From Fasciola hepatica (Eukaryota; Platyhelminthes; Trematoda; Plagiorchiida; Fasciolidae): 64,000 nucleotides of DNA. Below, piece after piece: positions 1 to 13,384 of this stretch. Position numbers and translations under genes: made by a program. The notes under the pieces are model-generated. The model saw nothing but the letters and a program-made list of their open reading frames with translations. It was not told the origin of the DNA and did no database searches. Position 1 is the first letter of the stretch; the number at the start of each line of letters is the position of its first letter. The stretch covers positions 558,001-622,000 of the forward strand of contig CANUEZ040000205.1 in the NCBI GenBank assembly GCA_948099385.1. Direction: 5' to 3'.

Positions 1-1184
1 TGGTGCAAAATCTAGGTGGATTCGTACCGACTCAAACCAAGTCTGGGTGTTGACCTTTTCCTTGAACTGAAAGCGGATATACACGGTAAACAGAAATATT
101 ACTTCCTATGAGAAATCAATAGGGAAATGCAGTGCAATTTCGCAACACAATGATATCCCGGAGGTAATATGCTGCCTTTCGAGGACATCGTTTAGTAGAA
201 AGAGATTCACCATGCATTAACAACAGTCTATGAGTCTTCGCTGCACAAATATCGGGATTATTTTTTAGCTTTAAAGAGGTTTCATAGACAGAGATATATG
301 AGGTTTTTCCCGAATGAACCAAGAATATCGACTAAAAGTAGGGGAAAAGTGTGGTAAGCTGAAACATGTTCGCACAACATGGTCCACAGTTCCCAAACAA
401 TGAAAGTAGTCGTTGATGCGCATCCACTGATTACACCATAATATAAAAACCTGTGGCGATCGAAGTAATCCAATATTTAGCCACCAGATCAACGAAGCTG
501 GTTTGCAGTGATCTGTTTATCTATAATGATAAATGACACATCGTGACAAACTATGGAAGCAGTGTGAAAGCCAGTTCGAATTCGCTGGTAAATTCAAATG
601 ACTCACAGACCTGACTCCGTCACAACCACTAGAGCTGGAGAAGCCTAAGTTCACCCTTTTTGTTGTGTGCAACAAGTAACAATTCAGCAGACGAGTAATT
701 CGAATGTTTCCGCCGTTGGAAAATGAGAGGCATATGAAAGAACCACAGACCAAAAGGAAAACCACTTTCTCATAATCCGGAATAAAAAGGGGAAAGTAAA
801 TCCCAATAGGTTGACGTACATGGAAAAGGTGCGTCCGAATTAGAAGGACTGCTAAATGAAAAGGATAAACAAATGCGATAAGAATTTGTGTATTCCCACA
901 AGACCACCATCGGCAGCGTTCTTGTCGTGGCCTAGAATATTCTCCAGCTCTAAAACCTTACTGAAAGCAAATAAATGAAGTGTTTGAAATATTTTCTGAA
1001 ATCCTTGTTGCATCATAAATAATGACCGGGAATGACAACGTGGTGCTCTTGTTGTGTGTGTGGTATTCTATTCGGTTATTTTTCAACGATGAAATCATAC
1101 TTTTACTGAAATAGGAAATACGAAAAAGTGGCACTATATACATACTGTGGAGGAAAGGAACTAAACTAAATCTTATTCCATACC
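1..1184 (+). repeat. Duplication module Q, copy A (left end cut by window)
   Basis: This block recurs in the same orientation at 24644-25827, at a constant offset of 24643 with no indel that I could see. I noticed only a handful of substitutions, clustered around 824-845, 946 and 1025, so identity is roughly 99.5%. Homology stops abruptly after position 1184 (25827 in the other copy). The true left end is unknown because the window starts inside the module. Short open frames of 60-80 codons occur on the minus strand in both copies but resemble nothing I know. I regard the block as non-coding segmentally duplicated DNA. Confidence 0.93.
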
Positions 1185-2194
1185 ACAGAAGTATAAACCC
1201 TCCCAGGTTGGTTGCAACAGTAATATCGAAATACGTGCCCGTATTTTTCTTTCCGTTTTAAATTATCTGTCACCATGTTCTCTTTACGGTTACACACAGA
1301 TGTTTGATATATGAACTTCCATATCCCGTATTTTTGCTTGCTTCTTACCAATGCTGATCAGAATTTGGTTCAATGTCAGTATTATTGGTTATCATAACAA
1401 ATTTTCCTGAAAATCTGCAACGAAGCAAACTGTGCGGAAGACAAAACACAGGTTAATAAAATGAAAACGGGAAGAACTTCCGTAATGTGTCAGATTTGGA
1501 CGGCCTTAATATGTTATACACCATAATGTGCCCCTCCAAAAGCACTGACCAATTCATTGCGGTGCAAGGAAAAAAACGAGCAACTTTTTTCCGGATCGGC
1601 ATCTGTCCACACGACGGAATATGTTTTGAGTGAAACCCGTTGTTGTCTGCGGAATCTTTCTCACAATCGTTTCTATGGTGGGTAAGAATGTGATTAAATG
1701 GAATGAGACGATTCAGATCTGGGAGGTGGTCGGACTGAAACGGCGTCCCCCTATCATTAGTGATAAAAAAGGAACACCGGTAATTAAAAAAAAAGTTATG
1801 TGAAACATTTTCCTCATCGTTTCACTGGATGTATCAGTTAAAAGCGGTCGACACATGTGAAAATGTGGTGAAGATCTAACCATATCAAAGTGGTCAAGTT
1901 TCCTGTGATTATTCCGGTGAAAGGCAAAATCACATGAAGGTCAGTCTTACTCCGTTGACAATATATGCAGATTATGGTTCCAACGAGAGAATTACCACTC
2001 ATATTCGGTCAAATGTACCAGTCGGAAATAAGTTTGATCGGAGTACGCAATACTTGATGAGATATGAATTACAAGTCTGCAGAAAGCTGGCAGGGAAAGA
2101 AATATCGAGAAAAAGGTTGAGGCATACAAGTGGAAACAGCACACAATTGTACCATCTCATTTTGAAAAGGGATGAATATTTTATTATTAATTAG

Positions 2195-2345
2195 GAGAAT
2201 GAGCAGTGGCTCAGTGGTTAATGGTCATTCTCAAACCTGCGCAATCCCTAACAAAATGAATGGTCTCGGGTTGTCTAGCCCATTGATAACTGATAGTGGG
2301 AGAACATCAGCGATTAGAATACCGCACTCTTAGCACCACCACTAC
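2195..2345 (+). repeat. tRNA-derived SINE-like relic
   Basis: Positions 2207-2217 read TGGCTCAGTGG, which fits the RNA polymerase III A-box consensus exactly. About 45 bases further on, 2262-2280 has a degenerate B-box-like stretch (GGGTTGTCTAGCC instead of GGTTCRANNCC). An A-rich run follows near 2346-2355. The spacing and order fit a tRNA-related SINE head. It does not fold as an intact tRNA: the B box is damaged and the acceptor ends do not pair, so I treat it as a decayed retroposon. Confidence 0.4.
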
Positions 2346-5300
2346 TTTTAAAAAAGCTCTACATAGTGAATCGAAAAATATTCGTCGAATAATTAACGGT
2401 TGTTGAAAGAAACACAAAGCAAGACGGAAACTTGTTTCTACGGATTAAATGTTGTCATGTATGGTTTTGCTAACTCTGATCGGCAACACTATTTGTTCCC
2501 TTACTGGAAGCGTACCGAAGTTGGAAATAAGCACAGATAAGTGCCTTTCCTCTCCAAGAAACCTGGTTCCATGAAGTTTATGATCATAGTAATAACAAGC
2601 TAGAAGGCTTCAGAGATTATAACGTCGACAGTCGTGTCCTGAATATCAGAGAAATGGAGGTGTCATTACATACTTATTCAAGTTTGATGCAAGTCAGGAC
2701 ATGTGGGCGCCACTGTTAACATAGGTATTTCGATAATTTGAGTGTGCCGTTTTTGTAAGTGTCTTGATTCCTCGAATACTACCCGGTAATCATTTCCAGT
2801 GCCTAATAGAAACATTTGCCACAGCCTTTGTGGAAGAAACTGATTCACTATTGCGCATAATGTGAGGAGATTCCAGTAGATATCATGTCAGCTTTTGGAC
2901 AGCATTGTTTTCAATGGACATTTTAATTTTTTCTTCCAGGATGTATACAAAATAATATATGTTTTTTGTCAATAACGATATTCTGTTTGGAGTAGGGCGT
3001 CGTCATATCACTGGAAATTCTGATAACAGAAGATTTCGACATGCCACTTCTAAACATAGCAAGACCAACCGCGAACAATTTACCCAGTGCAGTAGTACCT
3101 AAAATAGGAAATAGGAGCGCGACCCTACTTTTTATCTCTAAATTCCCAGAAATAACTGCACAGTCTAATGTGGGTAGTTTTTTGCGCTCGAATCCGCCAA
3201 CGCACTGTGGTCTTCCGAATAGCTTTTCAAAATTGTGGTAAGAAAATTGTTGTGCATGAGAGACTATTCACTTTTGAATCCATCAGTCTTTCTCCCCCAG
3301 CCTCACACAACTACGGTACGGGGAAGAACTCACATCCAAGTTCAAGCATTAAGTACTCACAAAATCTTTTCAAAAAAGTATCATCAGTTAAAAAGACCAA
3401 ATGCGATCTGCGCTCAATCGATACTAGTGTACTAAGTTACCAAAGAATGCATAATATTTGAAAGATCCTGTAGGGAAATTCATCCAGCGGTTGCAAACCG
3501 AAGGTGGATGTTCAGGAGCTCAGTCAAAAGGATAGTAAAGTCACCTGTCTCATTTCAACGAATATGCGGATTACACTTTTCCAGAGAACAACATCACATC
3601 TTATTTGAAGTGCAACGAGTTTGCAGAGGATGAAATACAGTGAATTCGAGGAAGTTAAGTGGGCTGAATGGTGTATCTTCGATGGTACTGAATGAATATG
3701 CTACCATCACATTCCCGGTTTTATCAACCAACACAAGAATAACATATCTGGTTGTTGGAGAGTCACTACATCACACCCAAACGAAGAGAGGGTACCTCTT
3801 AGTTCCGGCCTAAAGCTTGCACATCCGTTGTTAGAAACATGTTCAGGAGACTCACGTTTCAAAAATGACATAAACATTGAACTGATTTAATCCAAACCAG
3901 CGAGCCTATAGCTAGTCATACTTCACTGTATGTGTTCTTGCCTGTTTGTCCGACTACATAATTTTATCCCTAAACGAAAAACAAACCAAAACTGGGAGAA
4001 TCCAGTTTCCAGATTATACTGATGCCTTCATCTGTGGTTGAAGAGGAAAGTTGCTTCACATTCGCTCTGCGAGTACCATTCAGACTTTCATCATTGTACT
4101 TTTATCTGACCACGTCCAATTTCGACAACCCTTTGGTCTTGTAACGCGCAGACAATGTGGTATTTTTTGTAGACTACCTCAATGAGCCTGATTTTCCTGT
4201 TATGCAGCAAGGGTTTTGAACACATTCGAGTGGTCTTCGGACAGCAACATAACTGTGAATTTTTTCAGATTTCTTGATTTGTTTTTTTTTCTTTTGTGAA
4301 AAAGACGGGTATGTAGACATTGTAAAATTGACTCCACATGCATATGCTAACAAAAATGGCATCCTCTGGCTGCCGTCAGTAAAGTACCTTGCATTTATTC
4401 GAACACAAAATCTATTATGATCTGACCATATTCTCACCGTTCCACAAAAGTCAGGGAGATATCTTTCTTTATGTTTATACCAAAACAATTCTCAATGCTA
4501 CGGGTGTATGCCTTTATCCCGCACTTTCACCCAATGGATCAACTGTAATCGTTCCGGGCTAAACGCAATTGACTTCAAACTTGTTTCCGATTTGATCAAT
4601 ATTTTTTCAAAAAGTGTCATCATAACGAATGTTTGCTTTGCTGAGATCTGTTGACAAAGCTATTCCATTCTTGCCACAACATTTCTACAAACCTATTCAA
4701 CGACGGCGCTGATTCAGTTCACAGTGATCTATTTAAAAGCGTTGCAAATTCCTCAACTCAGGAAAATTACCAACACTTTTTCGTTGTACGATAGCTTACA
4801 ACTGTTCTGTTATCACCTATATTGCACGACTCCTTAACAAGCCCGGTCAACAAGAATCTCAGTGAACTGGCATTTTTCCCTAGTTTTTTCATAGTTTCTT
4901 ATTTACAGTATAGTACGTGATTATGTGACTGCTGAATTTTGGCCCCTCGGGACGAATAAAACGTGTTTGTCTTGACTTTATCTGATGTAAATCATATCAA
5001 TGGCATACGGGAAAAACAGTTATTTGTCTGATTTCCATTAGTGAATATCGGTGGCCATTTGAAGCCAATATACAAAATAAATGCTCGGAATAAGTGTAAA
5101 CAATGCTCCATAATTTCCAATTGTAAGGCAATCCAATAGCATTTTGTGGCTACTGAACCAGCACAGAAATCACTCTTATTTCTAGGTCTTGTGGATCTTC
5201 TAGTGGAATGCCTTAAAAAACAATCATGCACGTTTTCTGTTTGTGTTTCTTGGGTAGCTGTTGAAAGTGATACAACTAGTTGCAACTGGTTATAAACTCC

Positions 5301-5539
5301 AAGTAACTGGTTGGGCAAATTATCATATTCCGGATCCTATACCTGGGTGAGTAATAAACTTTAGGATGGATACAGACTCCGGACTCGGCCTGTTTTCGGA
5401 GTGTTTTTTCAGTTCAAATTTTCATTCACGTTTGTGGTCGTTAGGTGTTTTAATCCTTGAGAGTCAAAGTCTGCCTCAATCTTAGGTAAAGGATTCTTGG
5501 TCTTTCGAGAAACCGAACCAAGTTTAATCTAATGCAGAT

Positions 5540-5782
5540 TTAACGATCAAAGAGTGGTAGTGACCTGCAGTCAATTTGAACTGGAAAATGATGCTGAGAG
5601 ATAAGTTCTTTTGCATTCGGTGGTTTCTGAATTACTTGGATGACTTCATTCAAAAATTGAATATGCTCTGTACTAATCTCTTTCGTTTGCACAATCATTC
5701 CACGAACACAAATAATCCATATGGAAGCTGGTTTCGTTGCAGGAATACGCTGGTTATGGAACTTAACCCAATTCTTGCGCAA
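5540..5782 (-). CDS. Unassigned open frame, possible exon
   Basis: This minus-strand open frame encodes about 80 residues with balanced, coding-like composition, including a segment rich in Glu, Ile and Gln around residues 35-60. It opens after a stop codon and its first codon is TTG. The first ATG is internal, at about residue 29, so if real it would be an internal exon or would start there. I recognise no domain. No partner exon with convincing splice sites is seen nearby. It may be a chance frame. Confidence 0.12.
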   Translation of the reverse strand: MRKNWVKFHNQRIPATKPASIWIICVRGMIVQTKEISTEHIQFLNEVIQVIQKPPNAKELISQHHFPVQIDCRSLPLFDR

Positions 5783-6631
5783 ATATACGTATTGTTAGAA
5801 GAATTGGTAACCTTCACATGGTATCGCGAAGTTTTGGTAGGCGAGTCATTGAATATCATTTATATTATTGTTATCATACATGCATTCCTGAATACATTTA
5901 GGACCGTCTAGGTGTTTTGAACACATACGCATCAGCGATATTTTAAGCTATCCACGGTTTTTCGACTTATGGCTGACATTTCAACAATTGAGGAGGGCTT
6001 GTCAGAATCCCAGTCTCCCTGTGCTGGTCGACGTTGCTCAGCCCGGTTTCCGACCATTTTTCACGGCCCATCAGAGAGTAGAAATACCCATACACGTCTT
6101 CCCATTTTTTTATTTTTCCTGTAGTCCTCACAATGGTAGTTTTCTGGAGTACTTAGTGAAATGAAAAGTGGTAAACATCAACTCAATTGCAGTAATTAGC
6201 TGATCCACAGAACAATTTGTTGGTACAACACGTGACGGAGCAATCTAGATTCAGCAGTGCTTGTGTGTGTGTGTTTGTGATTGCATGTGCACGGATTTGG
6301 CAGTCGTGGGTCAGATATTGATTCATCTGGATTCTTAAGACGACCGATTTATTGGCAACTTGCATATGACGATGTTGCACAGTCTGGTTATTTCCCCTAT
6401 TTCTGCAGAAACTCAGTCAGGCGGGAGGTATTTCAAAAATATGTTGGTAGAATAATGTTGGCTAATCACATGTTGATTTTAATTCATGAGAGAACGGTGC
6501 CTGGATGCAAGATGATTTGTTTCTGGTCAAGGTTTTGAAAATTATAGTTGAAATTGTAAGGTAGAAGTGAGTTGGTGTTTGAAAAGCAGAGAAGAATCAC
6601 GGGGCTTCTAGATGGGGTAAACATGAGCAGT

Positions 6632-6853
6632 CTATCGATAAAAGTTTATGTCCCAAAATGGAGGTTCATATAGGAGGTACACTGAAATTATGCAACAGAG
6701 TAGAGTAACGAGCACACCAATGCACATGTCAACGGTTCCTTGACGGATCTGATACGTATCATTCGAAGAAATGTCAGTCGCTATACGGAAACCATTTGGA
6801 GTAGACCAGAGGAAACAAATATCGTAAAAAGGATGTCGATTATTAAAGAACAT
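6632..6853 (-). CDS. Open frame with one predicted membrane segment, possible exon
   Basis: The 73-residue frame contains an N-glycosylation sequon (NDT, residues 31-33) and a strongly hydrophobic stretch at about residues 42-62, flanked by charged or aromatic residues. Another hydrophobic minus-strand frame lies 100 bp upstream at 6955-7146. Together they could be two exons of a membrane protein. However, I could not find a donor/acceptor pair that joins the two in phase, so this is only a suggestion. Confidence 0.15.
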   Translation of the reverse strand: MFFNNRHPFYDICFLWSTPNGFRIATDISSNDTYQIRQGTVDMCIGVLVTLLCCIISVYLLYEPPFWDINFYR

Positions 6854-6954
6854 AATTGTTATTCATGCTTCCGAACAGTTACACCGAAAGTACTTTGTGC
6901 CCCAAAAAATATGCTTATCTCGTCAATATGAAGTGATACTGATTGCGTTGGCAA

Positions 6955-7146
6955 CTAGCCTGTGATAATCGAGTATGTTGTCAATGGAATTACCGTTTGC
7001 ACTGTCTCCAGATGACAGAATGTTTTCGATGGTTTGCCACATACAGTGAAAAACAGAACCGCGAGTGCTATAAGGGCGAAGACATATAACACATTAATTG
7101 TGATTGAGAGAGGCAACATTCGCACTCCAATGGTTAACTCGTCCAT
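6955..7146 (-). CDS. Open frame with one predicted membrane segment, possible exon
   Basis: This 63-residue frame starts at an ATG and is open a further 15 codons upstream, to a TAA. It carries a hydrophobic helix at about residues 13-36, followed by a basic patch (GKPSK). A GT that could serve as a splice donor lies after the codon for Thr in the LETVQT stretch. It sits just upstream of the hydrophobic frame at 6632-6853 on the same strand. No family was recognised and no polypyrimidine/AG acceptor was clear, so a chance frame is quite possible. Confidence 0.15.
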   Translation of the reverse strand: MDELTIGVRMLPLSITINVLYVFALIALAVLFFTVCGKPSKTFCHLETVQTVIPLTTYSIITG

Positions 7147-10100
7147 TGCACAAAACCTTTTTACGGATATTGTACCAATCAGTCTGGCGCTTTATGACTT
7201 CCTGATTCATGGATTTCACTGCAGACGTTCGTTTCAGTAGGGGGATCTGTCGAAACGAACCATTGGGAGTACGCCGCAAGGGTTATTGAGGAGGTTGACA
7301 CAGAGGACCAGTTAGACTGAGTTTGAAAGTACTCCGCTCATGGTTTGACTAACTACTAAAATAAAGAGAATAATTAGTTTATCGACTTCGTGTGTCGTTC
7401 CCGAATACCCAGTGACATTATTCAACAATTGTGATCCCATCAGATTTTTCAGTTTGTCGAATTATCCCTCTAGATCTCTTCAAGCTATCAGCAAATAGGC
7501 GTTCTGGTCGAAGTTGCACGCTCTTCTGCTCAATAAATTTGAAACGACCATTACGTAGAGCACGATGATCTTTGTCTTCTACTGCGATTGCCACTTTTGC
7601 AATTGATCGTACAGTGAATCCGATTTCGCAAAGTAAGTAATCTGGACGTAGGATATCGATTTTGTTCTATTCACATGTAGACAGTGCAACTGTATTGTTC
7701 TCTTGGCCATGAACTTGTAGACTGACGATATTTTATACACACAGTCGTTTTAGTTCTTACTTGATGTCCACCAATGATAGGTGAACTAAGTGCAACCACG
7801 AGTAGTGAACCTGTGAACCTTGTTCTCAATTGAATACGTTTCTTCGTCTACGCGCAAAATACGCATTCACAAATACATTATTTTATCTACAAAATATACC
7901 TTATTTTATGGGGAATTGATAAAACAATTCCACAGTCCCATTCAACCTAGGAAGATTATTTTAAATAAGTTCATCATTTGAAAGCTTTTTTATGTTTTTT
8001 TGCCAAATTACATTTTCACAGTTGGTTACGTCGTGAAGTAGTGTGGAATGTTCTGTAAACAAAACAAGACGAAGACCAGACCAACTGAGTCAAATAATCA
8101 ATAGCCGTGGACCAGCGAGGAGATGGGTAATGAAATGAAAGACTCCCTCAACAGACGAACAAAACCACGTCGAGTATGAATGGAACTCAGTGAAATCTAA
8201 GACAACTGGATAGACAGTCTAGTCTATGTATTCAAAGTTTTCTACCGCGCCTAATAAAAGGGTGACGTTTCATGCCATGACAAACTCAAGCCGTAATAAA
8301 CTACAAACATACCCCCAACTTTCTCATGAATCAGTGAAATGGGACTCTTTTCTTCGCAGCACAATCTCGGATGCATCAGAGCATAAGCATTTTTTTTGTA
8401 GACTCCTACAATAGGGGCCATTATTTTTGGCTTTGCAATGACCGGTTCGTTTTTCACGTCGTCTAGTATATTCAATCTGGACGATTACTATCCCATTCGC
8501 TGCCCGTACACCAATAAAGCTACTAACTACCGGTTGTGTAATCCAAAACAATTCTACATTTATCCTGAGTGGATATATTTTTGACACTATTTGCTGTTCG
8601 CGGTTTGCTGTTTGGTGATTGCCCCGTTACTTTTCAGTCATCTTCTCTTGTTCTAACGTTGATAATAAGTGTGTTTTCTAGCTATAAAATGAGCCACAGG
8701 CAGTGATGAAAGGAAACTTCAATTTTACAGTCGACATGGAGCGGTATGTCTGAGCAGAGTATGCAAACCGAATACGTCCTTCACGAATGGAATTGCTACA
8801 ATTTCAATGGGAAATACATTTTCGTATTTTTCAGGCACACACTGAGCATGCGCTTTTTATTGCTTGTTTAGGTTATCATTTTTGATGCATTTTGACTTCT
8901 GTTCTTTTTCTATCTCTCTGCAGTCTAGATAGCCAAGTCTTCTTTCCACTTTGGTAAACACTAGTTTGAGCAAACGTTATCAGACCCACGAAACCGTTGA
9001 GTAGGAGTGCTTCAATGCCTCGTGCATCACTATACTCGTAATCTAAACGAACGGTTTGCTTATCTAGTTGAGTCAGAGCACATTCCTCCCTAAGCAACGT
9101 CTATTTGAATAAATCATGATGAATCTTGAATCTGCTTCCAAATGCACCAATTTACCATACCAATTAGGCGTACAATGTTCACTTTAAATCAGCCACAAGA
9201 TTGAGCAGCCTGAATGTGCTTCATTCTCTTTCACGATGGAAATGGTCCATCCGGATGTTATCAGTGTATCTTGATCTTTGATAAAATCAAACCTCCAGTA
9301 GAGGCGTTGTCGAAAAAAACTGCGCAGGCATTAGCCGCTGCTGCCTGGTAAAGTATGACCATTTTTACGGAAACAATGCAAAATAAATGCTTTTCGATTT
9401 AGGGGAAGGATCCGAAACAACCTACTACAGAAAATCTTTTGAATGCGGCATCCTGGCTATGCTGCTCTCTTATCAGCTAGTAAAGAGAGATTTTTATATC
9501 ATGATTGAACATTTCTTCTTCATCGTGGAAATAAGGGGGATGTCTAAAGGGCCCTACTTAGATGACCTTGGTCATGTTTTCCAACACACTCATCGGCCTC
9601 ATTCTCAGGAACCTAACATCAAAGGTGAAATCGTTCGTAATCCACCGGATAATACACCGTTTTCTGATACTTTGTTTGCATTTCTAACTTCCTCAGCTAA
9701 TCAAAAATACAGTCGACATATATAGTTATTCACGGGGTGACTATTATTTATGCCTTTGTGGCTGAAATCACATTTAAAAAACACAGGTTGGTGAACAAGC
9801 TCTTTTTTAAGAATTCAAACTGGTACCATCATATCACAATATATTACAACCTTATGGATAGGAAAAATTGGACAAAAGGAAATTGGAGAAATCTGGGTTG
9901 CACAAAACGTTAGGTAGATGAATTATTATCCACCCCCTAACCGAAACCAGATGCGAATTGTTTTCCGTGTGTTAGGTTAGATTTTATTTGTCCTATGACC
10001 TAATGTAAGAAGAGGTTGGGTCAAAGAAGCACAAACGAACACGAAAATTGTTCCCGAAAACGCTGATGATGAAAGCTTCAGCCCTGGTTGAAATGCGGCA

Positions 10101-11124
10101 TTTCTCTAGTCTTGATTATCAACCTCCCCTTTCTCATCACCCATTACTCACTTGTCTGCGGAAAGCTGATCGGCGTGATGTCATACATTATGATAAAAAT
10201 CATCTAACGAATTCAGTACGCACCTCGGTAGTTGGATGGCCAATGTAGGCCCTACGTGAACTGATTCTGCCCACATTTGAAGTCATTTCCTTCTATTTTG
10301 AAAGAGGAACTGCTTGTGAGTGCAATGCGCGTGAAATTTTACTCCTCTGCCATGCTGGGTCTTCCTCCTCTAGAATGTAAATTTGCGCAGTCATTTTATG
10401 TCATTTATCTGATAACTGGTTTACATATTCTGGGTAGTGATTGAAGGACACACGTAGCGGAAAGAACTAAACTCCTTAGTCTACGTCATAGGTTAAGTAT
10501 AAACATACGCATACAAAACCCAATGGACCTCAGGAATTCGTACTGTGTGCTCTGTCACATAACCGCCTAGTTGCATGTGATCCAGAAGTATGTATCCCAG
10601 ATATAGGTCACAGGGGTGAAATAGAACCTAGGTCGATCGAGTTATCTACATAAAGTCCATGTGAGGCATTATACATGCACGTGTTCATTAGTTGAGTAGA
10701 TACGTGTTTTCACTGTTGGAAAACGTTTGAGTTGTGGGACTCCCGGTCAAAGAAATGGACACAAAAAGCTCAACATTGGGCATCAAAAGAATAAGCCAAC
10801 TGCTCTCTTACCGCGGAGGCAGCTCTGTACTAATATCGGTGAATTGGAAGAGGAAGCAACACAAATTGATCCACCAATTTTGCATGCCTCCTCATGCTGG
10901 TAGGGACAGAAATACATGAGTCTTTGTGTCGAAAGCGCCTTTATTGTGTTCAGATGTTCCACAGCAGGGTCCCTGGATCTGACGGCACTGTTTCATCTTG
11001 ATCAAAACATATACCAGAAAACCATACAGGCATCCTCTGGGTTATTGGTCCTTTCACACTGTGTGTTATGACTACAGTGCCCAATGTGGTATAACTTAAT
11101 CCTGTGATCTACTGAAAGACTTCC

Positions 11125-13299
11125 GTCACAAGAACTACTCGTTAAAGCTGACCTCCTTTGGAAACATGGCGCGCAGTATACGGAAAACAGTTTATACAAT
11201 ATCTAGAGCTAAATAGAGCAAACATCGCTTTGACTAGAAATTCGCTCTTCGCAAATAATACCTACTCACATCTCGGACGACTCGTGGTAATTAGCAACAT
11301 CCTTCTGTCCCTACTGAACATTTTTCGATGCCGTCCAACATTGCTGAGAAAGAAAATACTCTCAGCTTGGAACAACCCTTCTGCCAAAAACCTGTCTTCC
11401 AACTGATACCGAAGGTGAAATAGTTGCATCTGGTTTCTTCCTTGGATATCTTGCGGATCGTTACTCAGTTGTCATGTATGTAAATAACCGTTGTTGTATA
11501 CCCCCTTGAATGTTTCACCCATTCCACGGTTTCCTTTTTCTATTCCATGGGCGATGACCAATCCAAATGTTTGACCAAATTTTGGGTTTTTCCTGATAAT
11601 GAATGGAAGTGCTTCGTCTCAGTGTTTCCTGACAGACTACCTGGAAAACTTGGATCCGTTTCACTAATTTTGGTAAAAAACATTGCTAAGCCGTTATAAA
11701 GATTTTCCGGCCAATTTAACCGTTTTGAATAAAGCTTCATTTATCCCTCCGGTTTTATAAAAATGTGTCATTTCCAACTAGAATGGGCGCTTCTTTTGAT
11801 TTTCTTCTACTTGACAACTCACATTTTTTCTACTCTGAGTTGACCACAACTAGGCTGTTCTGACCCTGCAATAATCAACAGTTCACCCGAATCTAAAGTC
11901 AAACCAACGACGTACGATTCACATGAAACCTCACTTACCCTATTCGGAAGAGGTAGATCTGCTTTGAAAATATGTTGATGCTACGGGAAATAATTGCTCA
12001 TTCAGAATTCTCTTCATTTTCAGACACGGATCTTCCGGTCTACTTGGACCAACTCACCAACTGCTTATGTTTTCACTTCGATGTTTGCTGGGCTCTGAAC
12101 GTTTGTCACCTCCTCACTTCAAGCGCCTTCGTCGCAAGAGGGAATTCTCCCCGCGTCCTCAACACAGACATCTTTATGCACGCGCCAGTATGTAAGGCTG
12201 TTCCAAGATTCTCTGTTTGACAAGGTATTCCCACACACTGGCTTCTGTAATAGCAGAACTAACAGAGCATTTTCGGTAAGATAGGGGCCTGCGCTTTATT
12301 ACCTCGTGTTCCATTTTATTTTGGATCGTAAAGTTTTCCCTTGTTCTCCAGGACATGTACATACATGTATCAGTGCTGAATATTCACCCGCCTCGGTGCT
12401 TACAGTAATTAAGTGACGTGACTTGAAAAAAATAGAAATTTGCCACCTGACTGGCACCAGTCACTGGTCCTCGCTAATAAAGTCTAATCGACATCTTTGA
12501 TATCCACTTCTTTAGTGTGGGCGAAATGATCGGATTGAAAAAACTCATAACTGCAGTTGAAATATTGTGATGTATTAACAGAATTAGTTGTGTGTGGTGC
12601 AACATAACTATAATACGTGTGCAATTATTACCGCGGTGAAAAAGTCAGCGATAAATTGCTGAGTCAGTCACAAACCATTGTGAATATCTGGCAGTGATTA
12701 TGGGTACTGACTGCGGTTATGCAACTAAGCGTTGATCAAAATATCCAGAAGATAAAAAGCAGATTATGGCACTATTTTCCAATTAGCATTCCATATATGA
12801 ACCAATCATACCTCTTAGAGTGGGCCGTAGACAATATTCAGCCTAGTTTTCAAAAATCAATTTGACGGTTATGGTAGCATACCGCAATTATCGTCCGTGG
12901 AAGGGAACATTTTCCACAAAAGATATATAACAACATGATTGGTTTCACGGGAGAAGCTCTTCACACAATCAGACTGGGCGAATAGAATTACTGAGCGCAG
13001 AAGCCGAAAATAATCACAGAGCAGGCTCAGAAGCTATCATTGATTCCAGAAGTTATTACATGAAACAGAACTCCAATAAGATTGATAGATGTAGAGCAAT
13101 TTATCATGTCATCCCGTGGAGTGAATAGAGCTACCGCATACACCATTGTCGTTAGGAATGAAGGTGTGTCGAGAATAATAGTGAGAAGACAAACGAAATT
13201 ATGAGCTTTCAACTTCACTTAACGCTGCAATGCCCAAAAATATTCAATTTTTTCAGATCAATAACATAAATAAAAATCCCATCGATTCCACTAGCACAT
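11125..13299 (+). repeat. Duplication module P, copy A
   Basis: The module recurs in the same orientation at 25828-28002 with a constant offset of 14703 over 2175 bp. I noticed about eight substitutions, near 11340, 11377-11384, 11463, 11562, 12677 and 13166, so identity is about 99.6%. Homology starts at GTCACAAG and ends after CTAGCACAT. No recognisable gene lies inside: frames up to 82 codons occur in both copies but lack known motifs. Confidence 0.94.
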
Positions 13300-13384
13300 T
13301 GACCAAATTTATAGCCTCAGATTCATTGCACAAAGAGCATATTTATTGAGAGGATAAGTGCTTCATTCTATCATTAGCACTCTC

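Larger units (their letters stand above)
1185..11124. other. Gene-poor segment missing from duplication copy B
   Basis: These 9940 bp lie between modules Q and P in copy A. In copy B (junction 25827/25828) Q is joined directly to P, so the segment is either deleted there or inserted here. Within it I see a tRNA-like SINE head near 2195-2345, a short GT-rich run near 6265-6278 and several open frames of 60-112 codons, such as 9387-9725 on the plus strand. None of these frames shows a family motif. No reverse transcriptase, transposase or integrase signature was found. Confidence 0.8.

Noticed and set aside
9387..9725. 112-codon plus-strand frame as a gene
   Set aside because: No family motif, no convincing flanking splice sites and an ordinary length for the longest chance frames in this window.
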